A DNA stretch of 64,000 nt, taken from the NCBI RefSeq assembly GCF_027533625.1, contig NZ_JAQAGZ010000010.1, positions 203,760 through 267,759 on the forward strand, written 5' to 3'. How positions within the stretch are numbered: position 1 is the first letter of the stretch; each line of letters opens with the position of its first letter. The notes under the pieces are model-generated. The model was not told the DNA's origin, made no database searches, and worked only from the letters and a program-made list of their open reading frames with translations. Positions 1 to 7,926 of this stretch are shown in pieces. A program made the translations under genes and the position numbers. This stretch comes from Paenibacillus gyeongsangnamensis. Its GTDB lineage: Bacteria; Bacillota; Bacilli; Paenibacillales; NBRC-103111.

Positions 1-345
1 GTGGTCCCGAACGGATATGTAAGCCCGGGTACGGTGCTGGCGCGCGCATATGATCTGGGAAGCCTCTGGGTTACGGCCAATATTGATGAGGCGAGCATCA
101 ACAATGTCAAGTCCGGGCAAGCCGTCGATGTTTATGTCGATGCATTCCCGGGAACGACGTTGACCGGCCGGGTCGATAAGATCGGCCTTACCACGGCGGG
201 AACGTTCTCGCTGCTCCCGACCTCCAATACGAACGCCAACTACACCAAAGTGCGCCAAGTGATCCCGGTTACGATTCTGATTGACGGATACAAGGGGTTG
301 GCTATTGCGCCGGGCATGAGCGCTACGGTACGGGTTCACATTTAA
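1..345 (+). CDS. HlyD/AcrA-type efflux adaptor (membrane fusion protein), C-terminal part
   Basis: The window opens inside this gene, so the first codon shown is probably internal. The visible 114 residues are the beta-barrel and membrane-proximal part of a periplasmic-adaptor-like protein: a DLGSLWVTANIDE strand, a VDVYVDAFPG turn and a final GMSATVRVHI strand, all usual in the HlyD/EmrA family. Such proteins anchor in the cytoplasmic membrane and couple an MFS or ABC exporter to the outside. The partner transporter would lie upstream, outside the window. A strong terminator follows the stop codon, so this is the last gene of its operon. The family call is firm; the substrate cannot be told. 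Confidence 0.8.
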   Translation: MVPNGYVSPGTVLARAYDLGSLWVTANIDEASINNVKSGQAVDVYVDAFPGTTLTGRVDKIGLTTAGTFSLLPTSNTNANYTKVRQVIPVTILIDGYKGLAIAPGMSATVRVHI

Positions 346-370
346 CCGGTTGATAAACCTCTACGGTTTT

Positions 371-417
371 GAAAAAAGCTTCAGGCTGGGGCCAGACTCC
401 GGCTTGAAGCTTTTTTC
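371..417 (+). terminator. Intrinsic terminator after the HlyD-type gene
   Basis: A 13-bp perfect stem (GAAAAAAGCTTCA at 371-383 with TGAAGCTTTTTTC at 405-417) ends in a T-run. Because the arms begin with A and end with T, it could also work in reverse, but no minus-strand gene lies to its right. Confidence 0.9.
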
Positions 418-536
418 ACGGATACGGCACAGAAGCGGCAATCCGGCGAAAGGAGTCGATCACAAAGTTGCGGAGGGATGAGCGATTCCTGTACAATCGG
501 GGAATACTTAATTCAATTGTTGAGGGAGGGTTTAAG

Positions 537-761
537 ATGATGTCCAGCCTGAACGGCCAAAGGCGCAGCGCGATTCGCGCCGGACTGGAGGTCGATATTG
601 TTTTGAAGCAGGATCAGCGTACCTGCAAGACGACTCGCGGCATCGTTAAAGATATTCTCACGAATTCGCCGAATCACCCGCATGGCATTAAGGTTCGGCT
701 GCAGGACGGACAGGTCGGCCGGGTGAAGCGTATTTTGAACGAAGGTGGCGCAACGGACTAA
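537..761 (+). CDS. ywbE: YwbE family protein (DUF2196)
   Basis: A 74-residue basic protein with the family signature VDIVLKQDQRT followed by TRGIVKDILT and SPNHPHGIKVRL. The family is small, cytosolic and of unknown function; its compact beta-rich build suggests nucleic acid or protein binding, which is inference only. The start is set at the first of two adjacent ATGs (537, 540), because a good ribosome binding site (GAGGGAGGG) sits just upstream. An open frame continues back to 468 but has no such site. It stands alone between two terminators or convergent neighbours. Confidence 0.85.
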   Translation: MMSSLNGQRRSAIRAGLEVDIVLKQDQRTCKTTRGIVKDILTNSPNHPHGIKVRLQDGQVGRVKRILNEGGATD

Positions 762-788
762 TTTTCGAGCGCCCATGCGGGCACGATG

Positions 789-1451
789 TTATCCGGATGC
801 CTCTTCTTCCGAGCTCTGAATCACGAGCAGGAGTCCGTCCCGCACCTGTATGGTTCCTTCCCCGGCCGTCAGCACATTGCTGATCCCAAGCGATTGACCG
901 ATGGTCAAAGTTGCCTCCCGAAGCGGGTATCGGAAGCCGTGCAGCGTAATCCCGCTCACCGACAGCGTTAAGGGCAGCAGCGATACATGGCTGTACCGGC
1001 CCTGTGTGAGGCGGAGCGGGGCTCTGCCGTCCATCAACCGGAGCTCGTTGTGCTCGTCCACGATCCGGCACTGTACGCCGGCATCCAGCGCCCTGCGGAG
1101 CAGGTGGACGTTGGCGAGCGAATGATCCCAGCGGGTGCCGAGCACGCCGCACAGCGTAATCTCCTCGGCTCCCTGCTCCAGCGCCCATGTAAAAGCCATT
1201 TCGGTATCCGTAAGGTCCTTCCAAACCGGATCACAGGAAATGAATTGCCGGCTGCCGCTTCGCACCCGTTCCAGCTCTTCCAGTGTGACCGAATCGAAAT
1301 CGCCGAGCGATATTTCGGGTACGAAGCCGTGATCGACGAGGAACAGCGCCCCACGATCGGCGCCGATCAGCGCGCCGGCCTCCTTCAGATAAGGAAGCAC
1401 CCAGCTGCCCAGCGTTCCTCCCGAGCAAATCGTATATGTCCGATGCTTCAT
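789..1451 (-). CDS. thiN: Thiamine pyrophosphokinase
   Basis: Transfers pyrophosphate from ATP to thiamine, giving the cofactor thiamine diphosphate. The 220 residues match the usual length. The N-terminal catalytic domain shows GADRGA, the acidic SLGDFDSV loop that binds Mg-ATP, and GTRWDHSLANVHLL, the conserved thiamine-side motif. The C-terminal half is the beta-sandwich thiamine-binding domain. The start ATG has a GGAAGG-type ribosome site upstream. It is monocistronic here, unlike Bacillus, where thiN sits by rpe and rsgA. No TPP riboswitch is visible upstream, as expected for a salvage kinase. Confidence 0.93.
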   Translation of the reverse strand: MKHRTYTICSGGTLGSWVLPYLKEAGALIGADRGALFLVDHGFVPEISLGDFDSVTLEELERVRSGSRQFISCDPVWKDLTDTEMAFTWALEQGAEEITLCGVLGTRWDHSLANVHLLRRALDAGVQCRIVDEHNELRLMDGRAPLRLTQGRYSHVSLLPLTLSVSGITLHGFRYPLREATLTIGQSLGISNVLTAGEGTIQVRDGLLLVIQSSEEEASG

Positions 1452-1616
1452 TTTTGATACGTCTTCCTTTCCAGGCGGTCTAATCTGCTGGTCTAATTAT
1501 ATCAGTTTCTGATCGGATCATGACGGTTAATCTAATACAGACCCTGTGAAACGGCCTGCCCTCGTTCGAATGAAATAGAGAACAAGAGGACGGTATGAAA
1601 CCGGGAGGTGTGCCTT

Positions 1617-2594
1617 GTGCCGAGACAAAGATTCGAAAATTTAGGCGGCGTACGGAATACAAAAACCCTGCGGGATGTACGGAAGTGGCGCAGGCAGAAG
1701 AAAGCGAAAATAAAAGATTATTCCTATAAAGTGCCTTACTGCGAGAACCGGCAGCTGGAGCTGCTGCGCGGCAACCGGACGGAAACGACGGTTACCTGGA
1801 TCGGCCATTCCTCGTTTTTGGTGCAGATTGCCGGTATCAACCTGCTGCTCGATCCGGTCTGGGCCGAACGGATGGGCCTGGACAAGCGCATGACCGAGCC
1901 GGGCATTCACCTGGCTGAGCTGCCTCGTATCGATGCCGTCCTGCTGTCGCACAGCCATTACGATCATATGGATTTGTCTTCATTGAAAAGGCTGCTCCGC
2001 CTCAATCACCACCTCCAGCTCTTCGTGCCGGAGGGACTCGGTACGAAGCTAATGACGAGCGGCTTCCACCGGGTGACCGAGCTGAGCTGGTGGGGAAGAG
2101 TGCGCCTTGTGGGGATGGAGCTCCATTTTGTGCCGGCCCAACACTGGACGCGAAGGACGCTGACAGATGCCAACCGCTCCCATTGGGGAGGCTGGGTGCT
2201 TAAGCCGTACGAAGGGGAAGGATGCGGAAAGGCGATTTATTTCGCCGGAGATAGCGGGTATTTCCCCGGGTTTAAGATGATCGGGGACCGCTTCGACATC
2301 GGGATCGCACTTCTGCCGATCGGGGCCTATGAGCCGGAATGGTTCATGCACATGCAGCACATGACTCCGGAGGAGGCGGTACAGTCGTTCATTGACTGTC
2401 GTGCGGAGCATTTTGTTCCGATGCACTACGGAGCCTATAAGCTGTCCAACGATACTCCGCTCGAGGCCTTGAACCGGCTGAAATCGGAATGGAAGCGGCG
2501 CGGCTTAGCGACGGAGCGGCTCCATCTCCTCAAGCTTGGCGAGACGATGCCGGGACAAACGCTGCACAATAAAGAAGAGAACGCCGATGCTTAG
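1617..2594 (+). CDS. MBL-fold metal-dependent hydrolase (NAPE-PLD/UlaG-like)
   Basis: A metallo-beta-lactamase-fold enzyme of about 325 residues. The metal site is visible as HSHYDHMD (HxHxDH), FAGDSGYF (the bridging Asp) and a late MHYGAYK histidine. The overall pattern (GHSSFLVQ, LDPVW, HWTRR, SHWGGWVL) resembles the N-acyl-phosphatidylethanolamine phospholipase D-like branch, whose bacterial members act on unknown substrates. The start is taken as GTG 1617, because GGGAGG at 1603-1608 is correctly spaced for it; GTG 1608 overlaps that site. Its stop codon lies inside the terminator shared with the convergent cvfC gene. Confidence 0.85.
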   Translation: MPRQRFENLGGVRNTKTLRDVRKWRRQKKAKIKDYSYKVPYCENRQLELLRGNRTETTVTWIGHSSFLVQIAGINLLLDPVWAERMGLDKRMTEPGIHLAELPRIDAVLLSHSHYDHMDLSSLKRLLRLNHHLQLFVPEGLGTKLMTSGFHRVTELSWWGRVRLVGMELHFVPAQHWTRRTLTDANRSHWGGWVLKPYEGEGCGKAIYFAGDSGYFPGFKMIGDRFDIGIALLPIGAYEPEWFMHMQHMTPEEAVQSFIDCRAEHFVPMHYGAYKLSNDTPLEALNRLKSEWKRRGLATERLHLLKLGETMPGQTLHNKEENADA

Positions 2595-2606
2595 CGTTCT
2601 CTTCTT
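2572..2606. terminator. Bidirectional terminator carrying both convergent stop codons
   Basis: A perfect 13-bp stem (2572-2584 with 2594-2606) has a 9-nt loop. The TAG of the plus-strand hydrolase (2592-2594) and the TAA of the minus-strand cvfC (2591-2593 complement) share bases at the loop edge. The A-rich left arm and T-rich right arm make it usable in both directions. Confidence 0.85.
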
Positions 2607-3748
2607 GTCATTTGCTGCCAAACCGAGCCTTCGGCCGCTTGCCCGCCCTCGATTCGCTCCAGCGCCATCCGGATTTGCATTCGGATCTCGAACTCGGGGT
2701 CTTCCTCGGCTTGACGGAGCGCTTCCAGCGCCTGTAGATCCCCGACCTCGTAAAGGAATCGGGCTGCACGCCAGCGTACCAGCTTATTCGGATCCCGCAG
2801 CGCCCGGATCATCGCTCCCTGTGCGGCGGGGTCGCCCAAATCCGACAGCGTGTCTCCGGCCGTCCGGCGAACGGAGGCCGACGGATCCTGAAGCGCCCGG
2901 AACAAATAAGGAAGCACCTTAGGCTCCTTGATATCACCCAGGTAGACGGTAGCTAATCTTCGCACGGTGGATTGGTCGTCGTCAAGCGCATGAATCAGCA
3001 GCGGAAGCGTCTCGTCCGAAGGCTTCAGCTGCTGCAGTGCGGCATAGCGCCGCTTCCAATCCGGCGCTGCCAGCTCTTCACGTGCTTCGTCCAGGCTTAA
3101 GCTGCGCCGCTGGGTGGCTGCCAGCTCCTTGGCTTCTCCGCCAACAGGGCCCGCCGCGGCTTGGCGGACGAGCTGCTCCAGCTGCTCGTCGGAATAAGAG
3201 GCGTCAAGCTCCTGGACGACTTCGCCGAGCACTTCCTCCAGCTCGCCGTAACGAACATCCCATTCGTCCAAGGACCGCTCCTTGATCAGATTCGGCGCAG
3301 CGGCCGCACCCCGTATCGCCGCGTCGCTGAATCGTTGGGGCAATGCGGCGCGGCGTTCCTCCTTGCCGTTCGACACCCTCACCTGCAGCGGGATGCCGCG
3401 GAAGTGCTGCAGTCGTACCTGCACCTCGCCGAAGGCATTCTCCGCAGCGCCGTTCGATTCGTCCGCCGCGTTCGTCGGGGCGGCTTCGCCCCCGGCCCCC
3501 AGAATATCCCGTACGGAAGCGAGGATTTGCTGCCAATCGCCCTTGGGCGTACGATCCAGCGCGATGAAATCCGCGGCGCGGTACAGGCTTTTGACGCCCT
3601 CGATTTCGAGCAGCCTGTTCAGCGGCTCTGGCGCGGAGCCCGCCTGATCGCGGTGAAAGGTTTGCCGAACGCCGGCCGGCAGGCTATCGGTCAGGTTGAT
3701 TTTCATCGTGTTCGGGCTCGGCGTCGGTTCAATGCTGATGATGGACAT
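2591..3748 (-). CDS. cvfC: Conserved virulence factor C family protein (Nfu N-domain plus HEAT repeats)
   Basis: A 385-residue cytosolic protein built like Staphylococcus CvfC and Bacillus YpgR. Residues 1-90 form an Nfu/NifU N-terminal-type domain (SIEPTPSPNTMKINL opening). A middle 'virulence factor' segment follows (about 100-190, EVQVRLQHFRGIPLQVR). The C-terminal half is HEAT/PBS-type alpha repeats (TLPLLIHALDDD, VLPYLFRALQDP, AMIRALRDPNKLVRWRAARFL). The Nfu domain lacks the CxxC iron-sulfur domain of true Nfu proteins. In S. aureus the homologue affects virulence through an unclear route, so a regulatory or assembly role is inference. It is monocistronic, with GGAGGAA before the ATG. 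Confidence 0.85.
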   Translation of the reverse strand: MSIISIEPTPSPNTMKINLTDSLPAGVRQTFHRDQAGSAPEPLNRLLEIEGVKSLYRAADFIALDRTPKGDWQQILASVRDILGAGGEAAPTNAADESNGAAENAFGEVQVRLQHFRGIPLQVRVSNGKEERRAALPQRFSDAAIRGAAAAPNLIKERSLDEWDVRYGELEEVLGEVVQELDASYSDEQLEQLVRQAAAGPVGGEAKELAATQRRSLSLDEAREELAAPDWKRRYAALQQLKPSDETLPLLIHALDDDQSTVRRLATVYLGDIKEPKVLPYLFRALQDPSASVRRTAGDTLSDLGDPAAQGAMIRALRDPNKLVRWRAARFLYEVGDLQALEALRQAEEDPEFEIRMQIRMALERIEGGQAAEGSVWQQMTRRER

Positions 3749-4027
3749 CTCTGTGGTTCCTCCTTCACTTATGTCGAATCATTGTGAAGCGAAAACGAAA
3801 CAAACAAAATTATAAAAATAGAAACTAAAATTGTACGATAATTCTTAATTTAAAGCTCTTGGATAAGAGTTTTCTTATATATAGCTTCTATTATACTTCG
3901 GGGCAGCATGAAACGACAGTCATCCGTTCGGAGGGGCAGGGCGCACTTCACTATCCTTCGCTTCGGGCTCGGGAACTACGGGGAACATCTCGGGGTATTT
4001 CGTGTTCGTCCGTTGATAGGTATAATG
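3749..4027. other. Intergenic region: cvfC promoter and an uncharacterised stretch
   Basis: The left half is AT-rich and carries the minus-strand cvfC promoter; a TATAAT-like box reads leftward near 3811. The right half (about 3895-4020) is GC-richer, codes for no recognisable protein and holds no repeat shared with the rest of the window. Confidence 0.4.
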
Positions 4028-4065
4028 CAAAAAAGACCGCCGGCTCTTCAAGAGGAGCAGCGGTC
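4028..4065 (-). terminator. Intrinsic terminator of the guanylate-kinase-like gene
   Basis: On the minus strand GACCGC pairs with GCGGTC around an inner GCTC/GAGC stem and is followed by TTTTTTGC. It lies about 15 nt after the stop of the kinase-like gene. Confidence 0.85.
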
Positions 4066-4079
4066 GATTGTCTTTATTC

Positions 4080-4670
4080 TTAATCCAAATCCAGCAGCTT
4101 TCGGTGCAGGTAGTTTTCGTCCAGCGCTTTCGTTAAATCGAACACGGTATGGGCCAGGTCCAAGTTTTCAAATACATGCTCGCATTGGTCCTTGTAATCG
4201 AGTTCGATATCGTATTGCGACATGTTCCGGTCGATGAGCTCCTGGGTATCTCCCCGTTCCTGCTCTCTCTTCAGAATAGTATCCCGGTCGGCGTAAATAA
4301 AAATACGCACAATACGTTCGCCGTAAAGCTCCTTAAGGGTTTCGGCGCCGTGACGGTTGAGAACCAGATAGACCGTCCCGTACTTCTGAACCATGTCCGC
4401 CACATCCTGCTCTTTAATGCCGTAGCGGTTGCCGGCAAGCTCGATGACTTCGATGAATTCGTTGCGTTCTTCGGCAGCTTTAAACTCTTCCATGGTAACA
4501 AAATGATAATCCTGTCCATCCAATTCCGCCGGGCGCGGAGCCCTTGTCGTGTAGGATAGTACTTGTTTGATGCCCAGCGTGCTGCCGGACATTTGAGCCA
4601 CCGTTCTGCGGCCTGCGCCGTTCGGACCTGTAAATACGAAAATAAGCTCCTTGTCTTTCAATTCGTACAT
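4080..4670 (-). CDS. Guanylate kinase-like protein with altered P-loop
   Basis: A 196-residue P-loop protein of the guanylate kinase fold. It keeps the GMP-binding region (SYTTRAPRPAELDGQDYHFV) and the lid-type segment. Its Walker A loop reads GPNGAGRRT at residues 15-23, whereas guanylate kinases have GPSGxGKxT. The catalytic lysine is therefore arginine (R21). True guanylate kinase GMK normally sits with rpoZ and priA, which are not here, so this is likely a second, divergent paralogue. It may have weak or no kinase activity and act as a nucleotide or protein binder; that is inference. Monocistronic with its own terminator. Confidence 0.75.
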   Translation of the reverse strand: MYELKDKELIFVFTGPNGAGRRTVAQMSGSTLGIKQVLSYTTRAPRPAELDGQDYHFVTMEEFKAAEERNEFIEVIELAGNRYGIKEQDVADMVQKYGTVYLVLNRHGAETLKELYGERIVRIFIYADRDTILKREQERGDTQELIDRNMSQYDIELDYKDQCEHVFENLDLAHTVFDLTKALDENYLHRKLLDLD

Positions 4671-4781
4671 AGAAAGCCTCCTTCGTTTTGGGAAGTGTGC
4701 ATTCTCCGCCGATTGGCCTCCATTTCATTTTACATGGTTTCACAGACAAGGTAAAGAGTGCCACGGGTTCGGGCCCGCCGT

Positions 4782-6680
4782 CTAGCGCTCCCGCCGCCGT
4801 CCGCCGGTACCGCCGCGCCCTTGCGTTCCGCGGTTTCCGCGTCCGCCCTGCGCCGCCGTCCCGCGGCCTGCTCCCGAGCGCCCGCGAGCGCCCGCGTCCC
4901 CGCCGCGTCCCGCTTGTGCGGCAGCGCCTCTAGCGCCGCCCCGCGCCTCGCGCTCGCCGCCCCAGTCGCCTGCTCCCGAGCGCCCGCGTCCGCCCGCGTC
5001 TCCGCCGCGTCCGCGCCCCGCTTGAGGCGCAGCGCCTCTAGAGCCACCGCGCGGCTCGCGTTCGCCGCTCCAGTCGCCTGCTCCCGAGCGTCCGCGTCCG
5101 CCCGCGTCTCCGCCGCGTCCTCGCCCCGCTTGAGCGGCAGCGCCTCTAGCGCCGCCCCGCGCTTCGCGCTGGCCGCTCCAGTCGCCGGTGCCCGCACGCC
5201 CGCGAGCGTTCGCGTCTCCGCCGCGTCCCGCTTGAGGCGCAGCGCCTCTAGCGCCACCGCGCGGCTCGCGCTGGCCGCCCCAGTCGCCTGCGCCCGAGCG
5301 CCCGCGTCCGCCGGCGTCCCCGCCGCGTCCGCGTCCCGCTAGCGCCGCAGCGCCTCTAGCGCCACCGCGCACCTCGCGCTGGCCGCTCCAGTCACCGGCG
5401 TCCGCACGCCCGCTAGCGCCGGCGTCCCCACCGCGTCCGCGTCCCGCTAGCGCCGCAGCGCCTCTAGCGCCGCCCCGCGCCTCGCGCTCGCCCGTACCGG
5501 CTCCGCGTCCGCCGCGGCTGGCCCGGCCTGCCTCCAGCCCGCGCGCTCCAGCTACGGCTTCGTTCCGGCGGCCGCCCTGCTTACCGAGCGTCATCTTGAT
5601 CCCGCGCTCGATCTGCTCCAGGTACATCGCATCGCGCGGCGCCGCGAAGGTGAAGGCCTTCCCGGTCTGGCCGGCCCGGCCGGTTCTGCCGATCCGGTGA
5701 ATGTAGCTCTCCGCATCGTGGGGGATATCGTAATTGAATACGTGTGTAATGCCCTCCACATCGAGACCCCTCGCGGCAATATCCGTCGCCACCAGCAGCT
5801 GGATCTTGGCATCCCGGAATCGCTTCATGACCTGCTCGCGTTTCGCCTGCGACAAGTCCCCGTGCAGCTCATCGGTCGAATAACCGCGCTCCGCCAGCTC
5901 CTGATTCAGCTTGGTCGCCCGGAGCTTCGTCCGGCAAAAAATCATCGCCAGATACGGTTTTTCTTCATTAATAAGATGGCACAGCGCGTCCAGCTTGCCG
6001 CGGTCCGTCGTCTGCACGACGACCTGCTCGATCTCGTCCAGCGTAACCCGCTTCGCCTTCACTTCGATTTCAACCGGCTGCCGCATGTACGCTTTCGCCA
6101 AATCCCGAATGCGCTGCGGCATCGTCGCCGAGAACAGCAGCGTTTGTCTCCGGCTCGGCGTTACCGAAATAATTTGCTCCACTTCCGGCAGAAATCCCAT
6201 GTGCAGCATTTGGTCGGCCTCGTCCAAGACGAGTGTCGACAGCTTATGCAGCTGAACCGTTTCGCGGCGAATATGATCGAGCAATCGGCCCGGCGTCGCG
6301 ATAATGATATGGATGGCGCCTTCCAGCTTGCGGATTTGCCTTTCCACATCCTGACCGCCGTACGCGGATAAGGAGCGAATTCCTTTGAGCGGAGCCCAGC
6401 GGTTGACTTCCTCGGCAATCTGAATGGCGAGCTCCCGGGTGGGCGTGACGATCAGCGCTTGGACATGTGGCTTGCCGGGGTCGATCATTTCGAGGAGCGG
6501 CAGAACGAAAGCCAGCGTTTTCCCTGTTCCCGTCTGTGCCTGGCCAATGACGTCGATGCCGGTTAGAATCGTTGGAATGGCCTCGCTTTGAATCGGAGTA
6601 GGCTCGCTATAGCCCTGTCCGATAAGCGCATCATTCAATTGGTCGCTCAAGCCGAGCGTGGCGAAATTTTTTTTCTTCAT
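4782..6680 (-). CDS. cshA: DEAD-box ATP-dependent RNA helicase with RGG repeat tail (CshA-like)
   Basis: Unwinds RNA duplexes in cold adaptation, ribosome assembly and mRNA decay. The core (about 1-370) has every motif: the Q motif, AQTGTGKT (I), TPTRELA (Ia), [12 protein letters not shown] (II), SAT (III), ARGLDV (V) and HRIGRTGR (VI). After residue about 390 follows a tail of about 240 residues. It is made of six imperfect 34-36-residue repeats with the consensus [17 protein letters not shown] then [18 protein letters not shown]. Bacillus CshA is near 490 residues with a shorter basic tail, so this is long. RG-rich tails bind RNA and can drive phase separation. AAGGAGAT precedes the ATG. 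The gene symbol is by family only. Confidence 0.9.
   Translation of the reverse strand: MKKKNFATLGLSDQLNDALIGQGYSEPTPIQSEAIPTILTGIDVIGQAQTGTGKTLAFVLPLLEMIDPGKPHVQALIVTPTRELAIQIAEEVNRWAPLKGIRSLSAYGGQDVERQIRKLEGAIHIIIATPGRLLDHIRRETVQLHKLSTLVLDEADQMLHMGFLPEVEQIISVTPSRRQTLLFSATMPQRIRDLAKAYMRQPVEIEVKAKRVTLDEIEQVVVQTTDRGKLDALCHLINEEKPYLAMIFCRTKLRATKLNQELAERGYSTDELHGDLSQAKREQVMKRFRDAKIQLLVATDIAARGLDVEGITHVFNYDIPHDAESYIHRIGRTGRAGQTGKAFTFAAPRDAMYLEQIERGIKMTLGKQGGRRNEAVAGARGLEAGRASRGGRGAGTGEREARGGARGAAALAGRGRGGDAGASGRADAGDWSGQREVRGGARGAAALAGRGRGGDAGGRGRSGAGDWGGQREPRGGARGAAPQAGRGGDANARGRAGTGDWSGQREARGGARGAAAQAGRGRGGDAGGRGRSGAGDWSGEREPRGGSRGAAPQAGRGRGGDAGGRGRSGAGDWGGEREARGGARGAAAQAGRGGDAGARGRSGAGRGTAAQGGRGNRGTQGRGGTGGRRRER
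4790..5505. repeat. GC-rich coding minisatellite in the helicase tail
   Basis: About six tandem copies of a 102-108-bp unit encode the Arg-Gly repeat tail on the minus strand. Units differ by single codons and by a loss of two residues (RGRGG versus RGG), as expected from unequal exchange or slippage. Other frames, on both strands, also stay open for 175-194 codons purely because of the repetitive composition. Confidence 0.85.
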
Positions 6681-6832
6681 TATATTATCTCCTTATGGGC
6701 TCAAGTATGCCGTTTAAAAATGCACCATCCCTATGTATAAGCATCGTCGTTTTTGGCACAATCTAACAAGGCGAAGTTCGATGGGAGGACCGGGGCCTCA
6801 TCCCACCTCTGCATTCTACAGCAACATGCGGT

Positions 6833-6871
6833 AAAAAGAAACTGCACACAGCACCCCGTGCGCAGTTTCTT
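6833..6871 (-). terminator. Intrinsic terminator of the YhcN/YlaJ gene
   Basis: On the minus strand AAGAAACTGCGCAC pairs with GTGTGCAGTTTCTT around a short GGGGTGCT loop and runs into TTTTTAC. It begins two bases past the stop of the spore lipoprotein gene. Confidence 0.9.
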
Positions 6872-6873
6872 CA

Positions 6874-7581
6874 TTAATATTCGCGGCCGTTGTTTTCCGC
6901 CTGGTTAGGGATGGTCCGACTCGTGCCGAACAACTGCTCCATCATCGTAATGAACTCGCCGCGGTAAGGGTCCAGGGAACGGCCGTGCCAGGCTTCTTGC
7001 GCCAGCTTGGTGAATTCGTTGACGACAATCCGGTTCGCTGTAATGTACACGTCGGAGACATCCGGCTGAAGCAGACGAATCTTCTCGGCGATCTTTTGTT
7101 TGAACAAGTGGGACAGGTGCTCGTGATGAGCTTCAGTCTCGTCCCCGTTAAAGCCGGTAATGAGGTCGTCCGGGTACGCCGTATCATCGTATGGACGAGC
7201 CGGGTTGTACAAGCCGCGGACCCAGCCGTAGTTGTTGGTTTCTCTCGGCCCGGGGCCTCCCTTGGTGCCAGTAGCCGTGGAATCGATTGTAATGGCGGTA
7301 TACGCGACGTGATCGCCCATCATAACGATCGCGCTGCCTACGCCATCCATGGCGGCCACTTGGTCGGACAGAAATTGATTCATATCGAGCTTGGTTACTT
7401 GATGGGATACGCGGGCATACTCTTGCTGAGTCTGATAAGCGCGGGACGTATCCTGCCGCGGAAGATCACGTTTACTGCCAAAATTGTTTGCGCTGGGATA
7501 GTCGTACTTTGGGGAGCAGCCGGCGACCGCGAGAAGCGCCGAGCCGATGAAAGCCGCTGCAATAAGTTTAGCCGAACGCAT
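6874..7581 (-). CDS. YhcN/YlaJ family sporulation lipoprotein
   Basis: A 235-residue lipoprotein with an N-terminal signal (basic MRSAK, hydrophobic AAFIGSALLAVAG) and a lipobox LAVAGC, so Cys22 would be lipidated. The mature part has the YhcN/YlaJ domain: VTKLDMNQFLSDQVAAMDGVG, then a VMMGDHVAYTAI strand and a final VSDVYITANRIVV segment. In Bacillus, members sit in the forespore inner membrane and affect germination or outgrowth, so a sigma-G-type expression is plausible but no promoter could be assigned with confidence. The insert with ETNNYGWVRG and paired acidic stretches is longer than in B. subtilis YhcN. Divergent from the oxidase operon. Confidence 0.85.
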   Translation of the reverse strand: MRSAKLIAAAFIGSALLAVAGCSPKYDYPSANNFGSKRDLPRQDTSRAYQTQQEYARVSHQVTKLDMNQFLSDQVAAMDGVGSAIVMMGDHVAYTAITIDSTATGTKGGPGPRETNNYGWVRGLYNPARPYDDTAYPDDLITGFNGDETEAHHEHLSHLFKQKIAEKIRLLQPDVSDVYITANRIVVNEFTKLAQEAWHGRSLDPYRGEFITMMEQLFGTSRTIPNQAENNGREY

Positions 7582-7807
7582 GGAATAATCCTCCTTCTGC
7601 GTGGGAATTCTGAAGTTGCCGGCAGGGAACCGGATAACCTGTTTTCCGTCTTAGGATGAATCGAAAAGGGACATTCCATGCTATGCAAAATCAGGGGCGC
7701 AAGATGCATAAAAGACCCGGTTTATGGAAATAACCAAGATGAGATTATTGCGATAAAACCTAGTAAAATCGCCGTTTGAGAACAATTTGTGAACTTCCTC
7801 AGATTCA
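7582..7807. other. Divergent intergenic region upstream of ctaC
   Basis: Holds the leader of the spore lipoprotein (left) and upstream control of ctaC (right). TTTGTGAAC at about 7785-7793 resembles the ResD box TTTGTGAAT of Bacillus, where ResD activates ctaC-F; this is a weak single match. The direct repeat TTCATTGACAA starts at 7804 and again at 7853. Confidence 0.35.
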
Positions 7808-7836
7808 TTGACAAAAAGTAGACACGAATTTATAGT
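7808..7836 (+). promoter_or_regulatory. Sigma-A promoter of the cta operon
   Basis: A perfect -35 TTGACA (7808-7813), a 17-bp spacer and TATAGT (7831-7836). A second TTGACA at 7857-7862 with a poorer TGTATT 17 bp further on (7880-7885) may give a second start. About 90 bases of leader separate the first promoter from ctaC. Confidence 0.7.
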
Positions 7837-7926
7837 TAATATGGTGATTAGGTTCATTGACAAGTTATGACCTTTTTTGTGTATTTTGCTAGAAAAATAT
7901 TTGCTTTCTAAGGTGGGATTGATAAG

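Noticed and set aside
4758..5342. A 194-codon Ala/Arg/Ser-rich frame on the plus strand
   Set aside because: An alternative frame of the helicase RGG minisatellite; no start context or independent support.
7785..7793. Firm ResD-binding site upstream of ctaC
   Set aside because: One 9-mer close to the consensus, with no tandem copy; noted only as a possibility.
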